Positions 53,996 to 62,852 of a DNA stretch of 64,000 nt are shown piece by piece. The DNA is taken from contig NZ_CP102282.1 of assembly GCF_025150745.1 (NCBI RefSeq), positions 569,501-633,500 on the forward strand. The letters run 5' to 3'. Within the stretch, counting starts at the first letter, position 1. Each line of letters opens with the position of its first letter. The notes under the pieces were generated by a model. The model saw only the letters and a list, made by a program, of their open reading frames with translations. It was not told the DNA's origin and did not search any database. The translations under genes and the position numbers were made by a program. The stretch comes from Eubacterium ventriosum. GTDB taxonomy: Bacteria; Bacillota; Clostridia; Lachnospirales; Lachnospiraceae.

Positions 53996-55639
53996 ATGGA
54001 AATAAAAAATAATACTGATATAGAGAAAACTAATATGGAAAATTACAAAGTTATTTTGGTGGATGACGAAGAAGAAGTAATTGATGCAATAAAAAGCCGA
54101 ATATTATGGGAACAATTAGGTTTGCAGATTGTAGGCAGTGCAACAAATGGTGTAAAAGCATTAGAATTAGTAGAAAAGTTACAACCTGACATTGTTATAA
54201 CTGACATAAAAATGCCTTATATGAATGGTCTGGAACTGTCGAGAAGATTAAACGATGAATACAGAAATGTTCATATAATTATTTTTACGGGATTTGATGA
54301 ATTTGATTATGCAAAAGAAGCAGTGCATCTTGAAATAGATGAATATATGCTTAAACCAATTAACGCTGTGGAATTGTCAGAGTGCCTTAAGCGTGTTAAG
54401 AATTCATTGGATAAAGAAAGAGAAGAAAAATTAAATGTTCAAAAGCTTGAAAATTATTTCGATGATGTTTTGCCAATTATTCAGACTAACTTTTTTGTTT
54501 CGTTAATAGAGGGAAGAGTTAACGAAAGTGAATATGAGAAATTTTTGCAGGCATACAAGATAGATTTAAATGGACCGTATTTTTGTTGTGCAGTTTTTCA
54601 CACTTCAGAAAATAATGTTCCGGAAGAAATGTCGCCATTATTATTATCTATGTCAGTTGAGAGAGAGATAAAAGCAAGAATAGTGGGAAAATTCAAGTGT
54701 AGGGAATTTATATATTTAGGAAATACAGTTCTTATTATAGAATTGAAATCAAAAGAAGAGACAGTAGAACTTACTGATGTTTGTGATAAATTCTGTAAGT
54801 GGGTTAACAGAGTAATTGGAGCAGTAGTAACTGCAGGAATAGGTATGGTATGTGATAACATATCAAATATTAATAATTCGTATGATGGGGCAAGGGAAGC
54901 CGTATCATACAGAGTATTATATGGAACAAAGAGAGCCATAAATATTGATGAAATCACACCAAACAAACAAAATATGGGATTACAGTCAGAAGAAACAAAG
55001 ATGCATGAATTGTTTAAGGCCATTTATCTGGGAAACGAACAGGAAATAGAGGCGGCAACAAACAGGGAAGTTGACAGAATACATAGCAATTCCAATACGG
55101 TTAGCCAATATAAGTTATATACAATGGAAATGGTAGGAGCATTCTACAGATTTTGCGAAAATAATTTTATTGACTTTAACGATTTTCTGGGTGAAATGAG
55201 CAACCCTTATGAAAAGGTGCCAAAAATGGATGAAAGCACACTAAAAAAATGGATTGTGCAAGTTTCCACAGAAATGGGAAAACAATTAAAGAGTGTCCGA
55301 AACAGTAAATCACGAAGACTGATAAATGACGCAAAAAATATCGTTGCAAACAGATATATGGAAGAAGATTTATCCTTGGATAAGGTTTGCTCAATAATGG
55401 GAGTGTCTAATTCATACTTTTCTTCTATATTTAAGAAGGAAACAGGAATTTCTTTTGTATCTTATTTAACAGATTATAGAATGGATATAGCAGCAAAGTT
55501 AATTTTAGATACAAATGAGAAAAGCTACAAGATTGGTGAAATGGTTGGATATATGGACGCAAACTATTTTAGTTATGTATTCAAAAAGAAATTTGGAATT
55601 TCACCATCTAAATATCGAAATGCAAAATTAAAATCATAA
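53996..55639 (+). CDS. YesN-like response regulator (REC plus AraC helix-turn-helix)
   Basis: 547 residues: receiver domain (about 17-135) with VDDEEE, phosphorylated Asp70 in VITDIKMPYMNG, and the Lys of MLKPIN; a long middle part (about 150-430); and a C-terminal AraC double HTH (ISSYF-type NSYFSSIFKKETGISFVSYL and NYFSYVFKKKFGISPSKYR). It is the partner of the histidine kinase 20 bases downstream. It is likely to activate one or both sugar promoters of the island. GGTGGGAG marks the start. Confidence 0.92.
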   Translation: MEIKNNTDIEKTNMENYKVILVDDEEEVIDAIKSRILWEQLGLQIVGSATNGVKALELVEKLQPDIVITDIKMPYMNGLELSRRLNDEYRNVHIIIFTGFDEFDYAKEAVHLEIDEYMLKPINAVELSECLKRVKNSLDKEREEKLNVQKLENYFDDVLPIIQTNFFVSLIEGRVNESEYEKFLQAYKIDLNGPYFCCAVFHTSENNVPEEMSPLLLSMSVEREIKARIVGKFKCREFIYLGNTVLIIELKSKEETVELTDVCDKFCKWVNRVIGAVVTAGIGMVCDNISNINNSYDGAREAVSYRVLYGTKRAINIDEITPNKQNMGLQSEETKMHELFKAIYLGNEQEIEAATNREVDRIHSNSNTVSQYKLYTMEMVGAFYRFCENNFIDFNDFLGEMSNPYEKVPKMDESTLKKWIVQVSTEMGKQLKSVRNSKSRRLINDAKNIVANRYMEEDLSLDKVCSIMGVSNSYFSSIFKKETGISFVSYLTDYRMDIAAKLILDTNEKSYKIGEMVGYMDANYFSYVFKKKFGISPSKYRNAKLKS

Positions 55640-55659
55640 ATATATGCAGGGATGGAATA

Positions 55660-57537
55660 TTGAAAAATAAAAGTAAAACAGGCGGGAAAAATCTTAATAG
55701 AGGAAGAAGAAAATGGTTTCACAAAGGGGAATTTATAGGTCTTGATATACAGTCAGTAATAATGACTGTTTTAACTATGCTTACAATTGCAGTTACTGTA
55801 GTTATGGGCTTGTTAATTTATAACAGATTTAAGATGTCAGTTAAAGAAACAAATATATCAAGCACTGAGGGCATAGTAGACAGCGTAGTAGAAAAAATGA
55901 ATTCTGATTTGTACAATATAAGACAGATTTCAAATGCAGCGAACTATAACATTATTCAACAATACGACGTTTCGAGTCAGGAATTTAATAACCAGTTTAG
56001 CCTTCTTTACGAAACAAATTCTGACAAAATACAAAGCCTGGTTTTGTACAACAATGAAGGAAAACTTATGGCATCAGAACCAATTTCTTCAGAGAAAAAG
56101 AACGTAGAAATTAAAAAACAGGATTGGTTTTATAATGCAAAGAAAGAAATAGAGAACATTCATTTTTCAAAACCTCATTTGCAAAATATATTTATGGATG
56201 GAACATACAAGTATAATTGGGTTATTTCTCTTAGCCGTTCAGTTGACATAAATGATGGAGATGAGCCAATAAGTGGAATATTATTAGTAGATATGAAATA
56301 TTCAATTATTGAAGAAACCTTTGAAAGAATTAATGGTAATTCCAACGGTATATATTATTATTTGTGTGATGGTAATGGAGATATAATTTATCATCCAAGA
56401 AAGGTTGAAATTGACAGAAACAAGTTAACCGAAAGCAACAGGGAACTTGCTTCATATGAAGACGGAATATATGAACTTAAATTAAATGGAAGAAAAGCAA
56501 ATTATGTTATAAGTAATATGGCATATACAGGTTGGAAAGTTGTGGGTGTTGTGCCGGAAAGCACGCAAATTATGAGCATGAACCAGTTTAGATATTATAT
56601 TGTAATAACCATTATAATATTGCTGATGATGCTTCTTGTTGTAAATAGATTTATTTCAAAGAGAATTTCAAAGCCTATTAGAGAGTTAGATGAATCCGTT
56701 AAGGCTTATGAAGCAGGTGGCAAAAAAGAAATTTATGTTGGAGGTTCTTCAGAGATAAGACATCTGGGATATTCAGTTCAGAAATCATATGAACAGATTG
56801 AAGAATTGATGGACGAGATTATTAAGCAACAGACTCAAAGAAGAAAAAGTGAATTAGCAGCATTGCAAAGTCAGATAAATCCACACTTCTTATATAATAC
56901 ATTAGAATCCATTACCTGGATGGTGGAAGCAAACAGAAACGCAGATGCGGTATTGATGATTTCGGAGCTTGCTAAGTTACTTAGAATAAGCTTATCAAAA
57001 GGAAAAACAATAATAAGAATTGCAGATGAAATACAACACAGTAAAAGTTATATGAGCATTCAAATGGTAAGATACAAAGAACGATTTGGAATAAAATTCC
57101 ACATTGATGAAGAAATTAATGATTACTGTATTGTAAAACTGGTAATACAGCCCATATTAGAGAATGCAATTTATTATGGTGTAGGCGATATGGATGCTGA
57201 TGAAGGCGGAATGATAACTGTTACAGGAAGAAAGATTGAAGAGGATATATACATATCTATAGAAGATAATGGAATGGGTATGAGAGAAGAAGTAGTGGAA
57301 AATATTCTTACAGATAACAGTAAAGTTCCAAAACATGGTTCAGGTGTAGGTGTAATAAATGTTCATAATAGAATACAGCTTATGTTTGGTGAAGAATATG
57401 GATTAAAAGTCGAAAGTGAAGCAGACGAGGGAACAAAAGTTACAATACATATACCGGCAATACCATTTAATAGTGAAAATCAAAGTAAAATGGAAGAGAA
57501 AAGTGTAGAAAGGAAGGGCAAAAATGAAAAAAAATAA
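55660..57537 (+). CDS. YesM-like sensor histidine kinase
   Basis: A 625-residue kinase. Membrane segment at about 27-52, an extracellular Cache-like domain (about 55-300), a second segment (about 309-329), a HAMP linker, then the LytS/YesM-type kinase domain with the phosphorylated histidine His409 in INPHFLYNTLESITWM and ATP motifs IQPILENAIYYG and IEDNGMGM...GSGVGVINVHNRI. The start is TTG, preceded by AGGGATGG; no in-frame ATG fits. The neighbouring binding proteins suggest it hears about sugar through them. Confidence 0.92.
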   Translation: MKNKSKTGGKNLNRGRRKWFHKGEFIGLDIQSVIMTVLTMLTIAVTVVMGLLIYNRFKMSVKETNISSTEGIVDSVVEKMNSDLYNIRQISNAANYNIIQQYDVSSQEFNNQFSLLYETNSDKIQSLVLYNNEGKLMASEPISSEKKNVEIKKQDWFYNAKKEIENIHFSKPHLQNIFMDGTYKYNWVISLSRSVDINDGDEPISGILLVDMKYSIIEETFERINGNSNGIYYYLCDGNGDIIYHPRKVEIDRNKLTESNRELASYEDGIYELKLNGRKANYVISNMAYTGWKVVGVVPESTQIMSMNQFRYYIVITIIILLMMLLVVNRFISKRISKPIRELDESVKAYEAGGKKEIYVGGSSEIRHLGYSVQKSYEQIEELMDEIIKQQTQRRKSELAALQSQINPHFLYNTLESITWMVEANRNADAVLMISELAKLLRISLSKGKTIIRIADEIQHSKSYMSIQMVRYKERFGIKFHIDEEINDYCIVKLVIQPILENAIYYGVGDMDADEGGMITVTGRKIEEDIYISIEDNGMGMREEVVENILTDNSKVPKHGSGVGVINVHNRIQLMFGEEYGLKVESEADEGTKVTIHIPAIPFNSENQSKMEEKSVERKGKNEKK

Positions 57538-58477
57538 AGTAATCTTTCTTGCTACAGAAATTATATTATGTGTTTTAGCACTTTTTTTCACTTTTAAAAT
57601 GTTTGATCAAAATGAGACAGAAAAGAAAGTTGCAGTAATTGTACAAAATTCAGGTGATAAAAATTGGGATTCTTTCATAAAGGGATTAAAAGAATCAGCC
57701 AAAGCCAATAATATTCATTTGATTATATGTAATGCCGATGAAATCAACAACATAGATGATCAAAAAGAATTAATTAATGAGCAAATAGAAAATGGAGTTG
57801 ATGCTTTTATAATAAGTCCGGCTCCGGGAAGCAAAACAAAGACAGAAATGAAGACTATTTGTGGAGACAAGCCATTTATATTAGTAACTGAAGATGTTTA
57901 TATGGGAGAAAATAAAAAATCTGAATACCCTGTAATAAAGCCTGATAATTACAAAATCGGCTATAGTCTTGGAAAAGAAATGGTTGGAAAATCTATAAAG
58001 AAAATAGGCATTGTACTAGGACAGGAAGAAAGAGAAGAAACAGCTGACAGATATAAAGGGTTTGAAGATGCAATAAAAGATAGTGGCATGAAAGTTGCGT
58101 GGAAATATAATGGCATAGAAAATAAAGACATTGTTAAAATTGTAAATCGCAGGAGTAAAGTTGATGCAATAGTAGTGTTAGATAACTATTCACTAGATGA
58201 TTTGGGTGAAAACGTCAGAGAGGATTCGTATAATGGTGCGAAAATATATGGTGTTGGAACTAATGTTGAGTCCCTTGTCCTTGTGGATTATGGAAAAGTG
58301 GAATGTGTGATAATTCCTGACGGATATGAAATGGGATATAAAAGTGTTAAGGAGATAACTGAAAGACTAAACCATACTTTTTATGTGATGAAAAGTACTA
58401 ATGTGGAACACAAAATAGTTTATAAAAAAGATTTATTTACTACTGATATTGAAAGGTTTTTGTATTCATATGAATAA
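57524..58477 (+). CDS. Membrane-anchored sugar-binding sensor protein
   Basis: A 317-residue protein with one N-terminal membrane anchor (about 5-25) and a type I periplasmic-binding fold outside: KVAVIVQNSGDKNWDSFIKGLKESAK, GVDAFIISPAPG, KIGIVLGQEE, VDAIVVLDNYSLDDLG. It overlaps the kinase gene by 14 bases. This arrangement equals the three-component systems of clostridia (e.g. XylFII-LytS-YesN) in which a tethered binding protein gives sugar status to a YesM/LytS-type kinase. The ligand is unknown. Confidence 0.8.
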   Translation: MKKNKVIFLATEIILCVLALFFTFKMFDQNETEKKVAVIVQNSGDKNWDSFIKGLKESAKANNIHLIICNADEINNIDDQKELINEQIENGVDAFIISPAPGSKTKTEMKTICGDKPFILVTEDVYMGENKKSEYPVIKPDNYKIGYSLGKEMVGKSIKKIGIVLGQEEREETADRYKGFEDAIKDSGMKVAWKYNGIENKDIVKIVNRRSKVDAIVVLDNYSLDDLGENVREDSYNGAKIYGVGTNVESLVLVDYGKVECVIIPDGYEMGYKSVKEITERLNHTFYVMKSTNVEHKIVYKKDLFTTDIERFLYSYE

Positions 58478-59504
58478 AAGAAAGAAAATTGTTGTATGTT
58501 TGATTTTAGGAATAATTCTAGTCTGCAATATTTGCGGTTGTCAAAGCAATAAAGAAGAGAAGAACAGCATACTTAGAGTAGGTATAGTGACTTATACACA
58601 GGATGATCCTTTTATAAATGCGTTAAAAGAACAGCTAAAAGGGAACTTAAAAACTATGGAAACGAAGGATATGAAGATAATGATCTCCGAAAGAAATGGA
58701 GACAATGACCAAAGGGATCAAAATGAAGCTGTTGAAGAGATGATTGATGCAGGATGCGATATAATGTGTATAAATTTAGTAGATAGAACAGAGCCTTCTA
58801 AGATTATAAAAATGGCAAGACAGAATAACATACCCGTTATTTTCTTTAACAGGGAACCGGTTAAAGAGGATTTGAAGCAATGGGATAAACTTTATTATGT
58901 AGGCTGTAATGCAGAACAGTCAGGTAAAATGCAGGGACAGATAGCAGCAAAATATATAAAAAAGAATAAAAAAGTTGATAAAAATTATGATGGAAAAATT
59001 CAATACGTATTATTGGAAGGTGAAGCGGGGCATCAGGATGCCATAAGTAGAACGGACTGTTCCGTAAAAACCATAATAGGCAAAGGTATAAAACTGGAAA
59101 AATTAAGTTATCAGTTTGCAGATTGGAATAGAGGACAGGCAGAAAACAAAACAAACCAATTAATTGAACAATATGGCGATAAGATAGAAATGATAATTTC
59201 CAACAATGATGAAATGGCATTAGGAGCATTGGAGGCATATAAAAAATCAAAATATGACAAGAAGCAGTGGCCGATTATTTTTGGAATTGACGGTTTGGAT
59301 GATGCTTTAACAGCAATAAAGAATGGCGAAATGCAAGGAACGGTATACAATGACAAAGAAGATCAGGCATTAGAAATTTCACGATTAGTTGTAGATATTT
59401 ATCAGGGCAATAGTATGAAAAATCATAATTTACAACTGGGAAAATATTATGTGTCTCAATACAAAAAAGTTGAAAAAAGCAGCATAGACAAATTCATAAA
59501 ATAA
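58470..59504 (+). CDS. Galactose/glucose-binding lipoprotein, normal order
   Basis: A 344-residue MglB-like lipoprotein. Signal with lipobox near NICGC, then LRVGIVTYTQDDPFINAL, MCINLVDRTEPSKII, IPVIFFNREP, YYVGCNAEQSG, the calcium loop DKNYDGKIQ, GEAGHQDAISRT, MIISNNDEMALGALEA and IIFGIDGLDDALTAI, all in standard order. TTG at 58449 is open in frame, but ATG 58470 gives the proper signal peptide. Its place in the regulatory operon, not the transport operon, suggests a signalling role. Confidence 0.85.
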   Translation: MNKRKKIVVCLILGIILVCNICGCQSNKEEKNSILRVGIVTYTQDDPFINALKEQLKGNLKTMETKDMKIMISERNGDNDQRDQNEAVEEMIDAGCDIMCINLVDRTEPSKIIKMARQNNIPVIFFNREPVKEDLKQWDKLYYVGCNAEQSGKMQGQIAAKYIKKNKKVDKNYDGKIQYVLLEGEAGHQDAISRTDCSVKTIIGKGIKLEKLSYQFADWNRGQAENKTNQLIEQYGDKIEMIISNNDEMALGALEAYKKSKYDKKQWPIIFGIDGLDDALTAIKNGEMQGTVYNDKEDQALEISRLVVDIYQGNSMKNHNLQLGKYYVSQYKKVEKSSIDKFIK

Positions 59505-59518
59505 AGGCGGGTCAATAT

Positions 59519-60160
59519 ATGTGGAATGAAAGGTTTAACAAAGAGTTTAAAGAAGAATCTAAGAAAGAGACAAATGAAAAGTCTAAAAACGAATTAAAAA
59601 AAGAACTTTTTGGAGAAGAGTTTTATGAAGAAATGGAACCGGAGAAAAGATTAGAAATTTTTCAAAAAAATATAGAGTCAGACAATAATAAAGAACTACG
59701 AGAATGCTTATGGACAGCAAGATATGGAAAAAGAAAGCCTAAAAAAGACTTATTCATAGGCTATCTTATGGAAATGAAATACATATCAGAAAGTGGTTCC
59801 ACTGATGTAGGCGGAGCGAAAAGAAAACAGTTGTGCAAGATTATTAATAATTTGTGCATCGGCAACTATGAAATTCTGTCAGAGGAGCAGCGTGGCATTC
59901 TTAAAAATGAGCTAAAGAATACATTTAAAAAATTTATTCAGGTAAGTCGAGGAGGAAGAGGCTTCACTTCGGCAGTTTTTGGACTGGGACAGTTATCTGA
60001 TGAGGGTATTGCAAAAAAGATAGCTGAACAAATAAGCAACATTGCATTCCTAACACCTCATATGTTCAGAATGGATAAAGAATTTAAAATCCTTCAGGCA
60101 GCAGCGCTGGAAGCATATAGGGAAGAATACCCCCATAGAGAACATTTTTTGAAAAAATAG
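59519..60160 (+). CDS. Unknown charged cytoplasmic protein
   Basis: 213 residues. The first 60 are extremely Glu/Lys rich, probably a coiled coil. The rest is globular, with ECLWTARYGKRKPKKDLFIGYLMEMKYISES and RGGRGFTSAVFGLGQLSD. No signal or membrane segment. I do not know the family for certain; it may be DUF6553. It starts 15 bases after the binding-protein stop, so it is in the two-component operon, which ends here. Function unknown. Confidence 0.65.
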   Translation: MWNERFNKEFKEESKKETNEKSKNELKKELFGEEFYEEMEPEKRLEIFQKNIESDNNKELRECLWTARYGKRKPKKDLFIGYLMEMKYISESGSTDVGGAKRKQLCKIINNLCIGNYEILSEEQRGILKNELKNTFKKFIQVSRGGRGFTSAVFGLGQLSDEGIAKKIAEQISNIAFLTPHMFRMDKEFKILQAAALEAYREEYPHREHFLKK

Positions 60161-60180
60161 GACAACCTTAGATTATACCA

Positions 60181-60229
60181 AAATACCCCACGGTTTGAGA
60201 AAATGAAAACCGCGGGGTATTTTTCTTTT
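60181..60229 (+). terminator. Terminator of the two-component operon
   Basis: AAAATACCCC-CGGTTT pairs with AAACCG-GGGGTATTTT, followed by TTTTCTTTT. A strong intrinsic terminator. Confidence 0.9.
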
Positions 60230-60701
60230 GGCTTGAATAGTTACAGACTTAGAGTTTGCCTCATATATAGTACAAATCCCGAATAGTCTTGAAGTAATTC
60301 ACCCCAAATCTCTCATATCAAGCGAAAATAAATGACAGAAAATGAAAAATAAAGAATTATTGATAATTCTATCTCAAATACCCAACAATCAGCATACATA
60401 TTACACAAAAAATACAATTTGCATACTAAAAAAATAACATTATTGTTAGAAAAATCAAAAAACCGGAAAAAGGCAAAAATAACACAAAGCAAAAAGTGAC
60501 AACAAATGAAACGTTTTTAACAACGAAAACTGTACAATATGCACAAAAGAAATATGTCTAAATTGTGAAAACCGTGAAAAATGTTGAAAATAGTTGACAG
60601 AAAATGAAAAGAGTACTACAATTATGCTATCAGATGAAAACAAATGACAAAACTTGAAAAAAAACAAAAGATAAAAGAAATAACAAAGAAAGGAAGGAAA
60701 T
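60230..60701 (+). promoter_or_regulatory. Long control region and promoter of the isomerase/second transporter operon
   Basis: 470 bases without a gene. TTGACA (60594-60599), 17 bases, TACAAT (60617-60622) is a near-consensus promoter. Upstream and across it, TGAAAA-type hexamers recur at 60566, 60574, 60584 and 60604, with TGACAG at 60596. TGACAGAAAATGAAAA occurs at the promoter and again near 60332. These may be regulator sites. AACATTATTGTTAGAAAAAT near 60434 loosely resembles a sequence before the mgl-like operon. Confidence 0.5.
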
Positions 60702-61622
60702 ATGAATTACGCAGGAAGATTTAATTCTTTTATATTAAAAGGTCAGAACGTATTTGATGCAATTAAGGCATATCACGAGATGGATGGCATTACACATTTA
60801 GAGTTTAACTACCCGGAACATTTTGCAGGATATGATTTAGAAGAAATCAAAAAGGCCATGGGTGATTTAAAAGTTAACGGATTGGCAGTTCGTTGGAGAA
60901 ATGATTTCACAAACGGAGACTTAACAAATCCTGATCCGGAACTTAGAGAAAGAGCCATCAGATATTGTAAGGAAGCTACAGATATTTGTAGAGAACTTGG
61001 TGGAACATACATAACATTATGGTTAGAAAATGACGGTTTTGATTATGCGTTCCAAGTTGACTATGAAGAAGCATGGAACCAAATGATAGATGCTTTCAGA
61101 GAATTAGCAGATTATGCACCAGACATGAAATACAGCATCGAGTACAAACCATTTGAACCAAGAAACTTCTCAATGGTTGACAGCACAGGAATGACATTAC
61201 TTCTTATTAAAGAGATAGACAGACAAAATGTAGGATGTACATTAGACTTCTGTCACATGTTAATGAAGAGAGATTCCCCGGCATACGGACTAGCACTTGC
61301 AGCAAGTATGGGAAAACTTTATGGATTACATATGAACGACGGATATTCACAGATGGACAGCGGAATGATATTTGGTTCAGTAAATATAGCTCACGCAGCT
61401 GAGTTTATCTACTATTTAAAGAAGTACAATTATCAGGGAGTTGTATTCTTCGATACATTCCCAATCAGAGAAAACGCAAAGCTTGAAACACAGGCAAACA
61501 TCAATTCATTCGAAAAGATTTCAAAAATAATTGATGAAATCGGAATGGACAGAATAGCTGAAGTAGTATCTAAACGTGACGGAGTTGAGGCACAGCGCCT
61601 TGTTCTGGACATGTTAAAATAA
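60702..61622 (+). CDS. Sugar (phosphate) isomerase/epimerase, TIM barrel
   Basis: A 306-residue xylose-isomerase-like TIM barrel. Metal-binding residues appear at the ends of strands: MKYSIEYKPFEP (Glu), GCTLDFCHMLM (Asp and His), YGLHMNDGYSQMDSG (His, Asp) and GVVFFDTFP (Asp). The family includes epimerases and isomerases of rare sugars. With the alsE/alsK-like genes and two sugar transporters nearby, a ketose epimerase or aldose isomerase is likely, but the substrate cannot be assigned. Confidence 0.8.
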   Translation: MNYAGRFNSFILKGQNVFDAIKAYHEMDGITHLEFNYPEHFAGYDLEEIKKAMGDLKVNGLAVRWRNDFTNGDLTNPDPELRERAIRYCKEATDICRELGGTYITLWLENDGFDYAFQVDYEEAWNQMIDAFRELADYAPDMKYSIEYKPFEPRNFSMVDSTGMTLLLIKEIDRQNVGCTLDFCHMLMKRDSPAYGLALAASMGKLYGLHMNDGYSQMDSGMIFGSVNIAHAAEFIYYLKKYNYQGVVFFDTFPIRENAKLETQANINSFEKISKIIDEIGMDRIAEVVSKRDGVEAQRLVLDMLK

Positions 61623-61657
61623 AGAGAAAATAAAAAAAGAAAAAGGAGAACACACAA

Positions 61658-62767
61658 ATGAGAAAGAAATTTTTAGCAGTTGCCCTTGCAGCAACAATGG
61701 TAATCGGTTTAGTTGGATGTGGAAATTCATCATCTAGCTCAAACAACGCAACAACAGCAGCCTCAAATGACAAACAGGCTACAGAGGAATTCAACCCTGA
61801 TACAGTTAAAGATAGCAAGACTATCGAAGATATCCGTAAAGATAACGGAGACGAAGTAAAAGTTAAGGGTGGTTTAAAGATGGGTGCCATCGCAAAGTCA
61901 TTCTCAAACGAATTCTGGCGTAACTTTAAAAATGGTTATGAACAGTCAGAAAAGGTACTTAAAGATGCAGGCGTAGACGTATCAATTAAGATTGACGGAA
62001 CAACAGATGAAAGTGATGAAATCGGACAGCAGACAATGACAGACAACTTAGTAAACCAGGGTTACAACGCTTTAATGTTAAGCCCAATCTCAGATTCAAA
62101 CTTAACAGCATCAGTTGATAACGCTAAAGGCAAAAAGATTCCTACAATTAACGTAAACGATGGATTAATCGCATCAGCAGATTACTTCGTAGGACCAGAT
62201 GCTTACCAGAATGGTGAATTAGCAGCTGAATGGGTTTCAAAACAGCTTGGTGACAAAGGTGATGTAGCTATCGTAATCGGTATGGCAAAAGCTTTCGCAG
62301 CTCGTGAAAGAACAGCAGGATTCAAGGGATGGATCAAAGACAACAATTCAGGACTTAACGTAGTAGCAGAACAGAATGCTGACTGGGATAGACAGAAAGC
62401 TAAAGAATTAGCAAGCACATGGATTCAGCAGAACCCAGACTTAAAGGCTATCTTCTGTAACAATGATGATATGGCTTTAGGTGTAGTAGAAGCAGTTGAA
62501 GAAGCTAAGAAAGATATCTTAGTAGTAGGTGTTGATGGTATCGGTGAAGCTTATGACTCAATCAGAGCTGGTAAGTTAGATGCAACAGTTGATTCATTTG
62601 GTTACTATATGTCACAGGTTGCTACAGAAGTAACATTAAGAGTATTAGCTGGACAGGATATTCCTAGAGTAACACATACTCCACAGGCTCTTATCGATAA
62701 GACTAACGTAGATAAAGACGCAAAAGACATCATTGGTTGGACAGATCCAAAATATGTATCAGAATAG
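61658..62767 (+). CDS. Sugar-binding lipoprotein, RbsB-like
   Basis: 369 residues with lipobox LVGC, a Ser/Asn/Thr linker and a type I binding fold in normal order: KMGAIAKSFSNEFWRNFKNGYEQSEK, GYNALMLSPISDSNLTASVDNAK, IPTINVNDG, YFVGPDAYQNGELAAEW, FAARERTAGFKGWI, AIFCNNDDMALGVVEAV and VGVDGIGEAYDSIRAGKLDATV. It captures a pentose or hexose for the ATPase gene that follows. It differs clearly from the two MglB-like proteins of this island. Confidence 0.9.
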   Translation: MRKKFLAVALAATMVIGLVGCGNSSSSSNNATTAASNDKQATEEFNPDTVKDSKTIEDIRKDNGDEVKVKGGLKMGAIAKSFSNEFWRNFKNGYEQSEKVLKDAGVDVSIKIDGTTDESDEIGQQTMTDNLVNQGYNALMLSPISDSNLTASVDNAKGKKIPTINVNDGLIASADYFVGPDAYQNGELAAEWVSKQLGDKGDVAIVIGMAKAFAARERTAGFKGWIKDNNSGLNVVAEQNADWDRQKAKELASTWIQQNPDLKAIFCNNDDMALGVVEAVEEAKKDILVVGVDGIGEAYDSIRAGKLDATVDSFGYYMSQVATEVTLRVLAGQDIPRVTHTPQALIDKTNVDKDAKDIIGWTDPKYVSE

Positions 62768-62803
62768 TTTAGACACAATAATTTAGAAGATTTGATTTGT
62801 AAA

Positions 62804-62831
62804 GTGGGAGAAAGGTAAAACTTTCTCCCAC
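62804..62831 (+). other. Intercistronic hairpin after the second binding protein
   Basis: GTGGGAGAAAG pairs perfectly with CTTTCTCCCAC around a six-base loop. No T run follows. It matches the position and likely role of the hairpin at 50631: raising binding-protein message over transporter message. Confidence 0.75.
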
Positions 62832-62852
62832 ATATATAAAGGAGGAACGATT

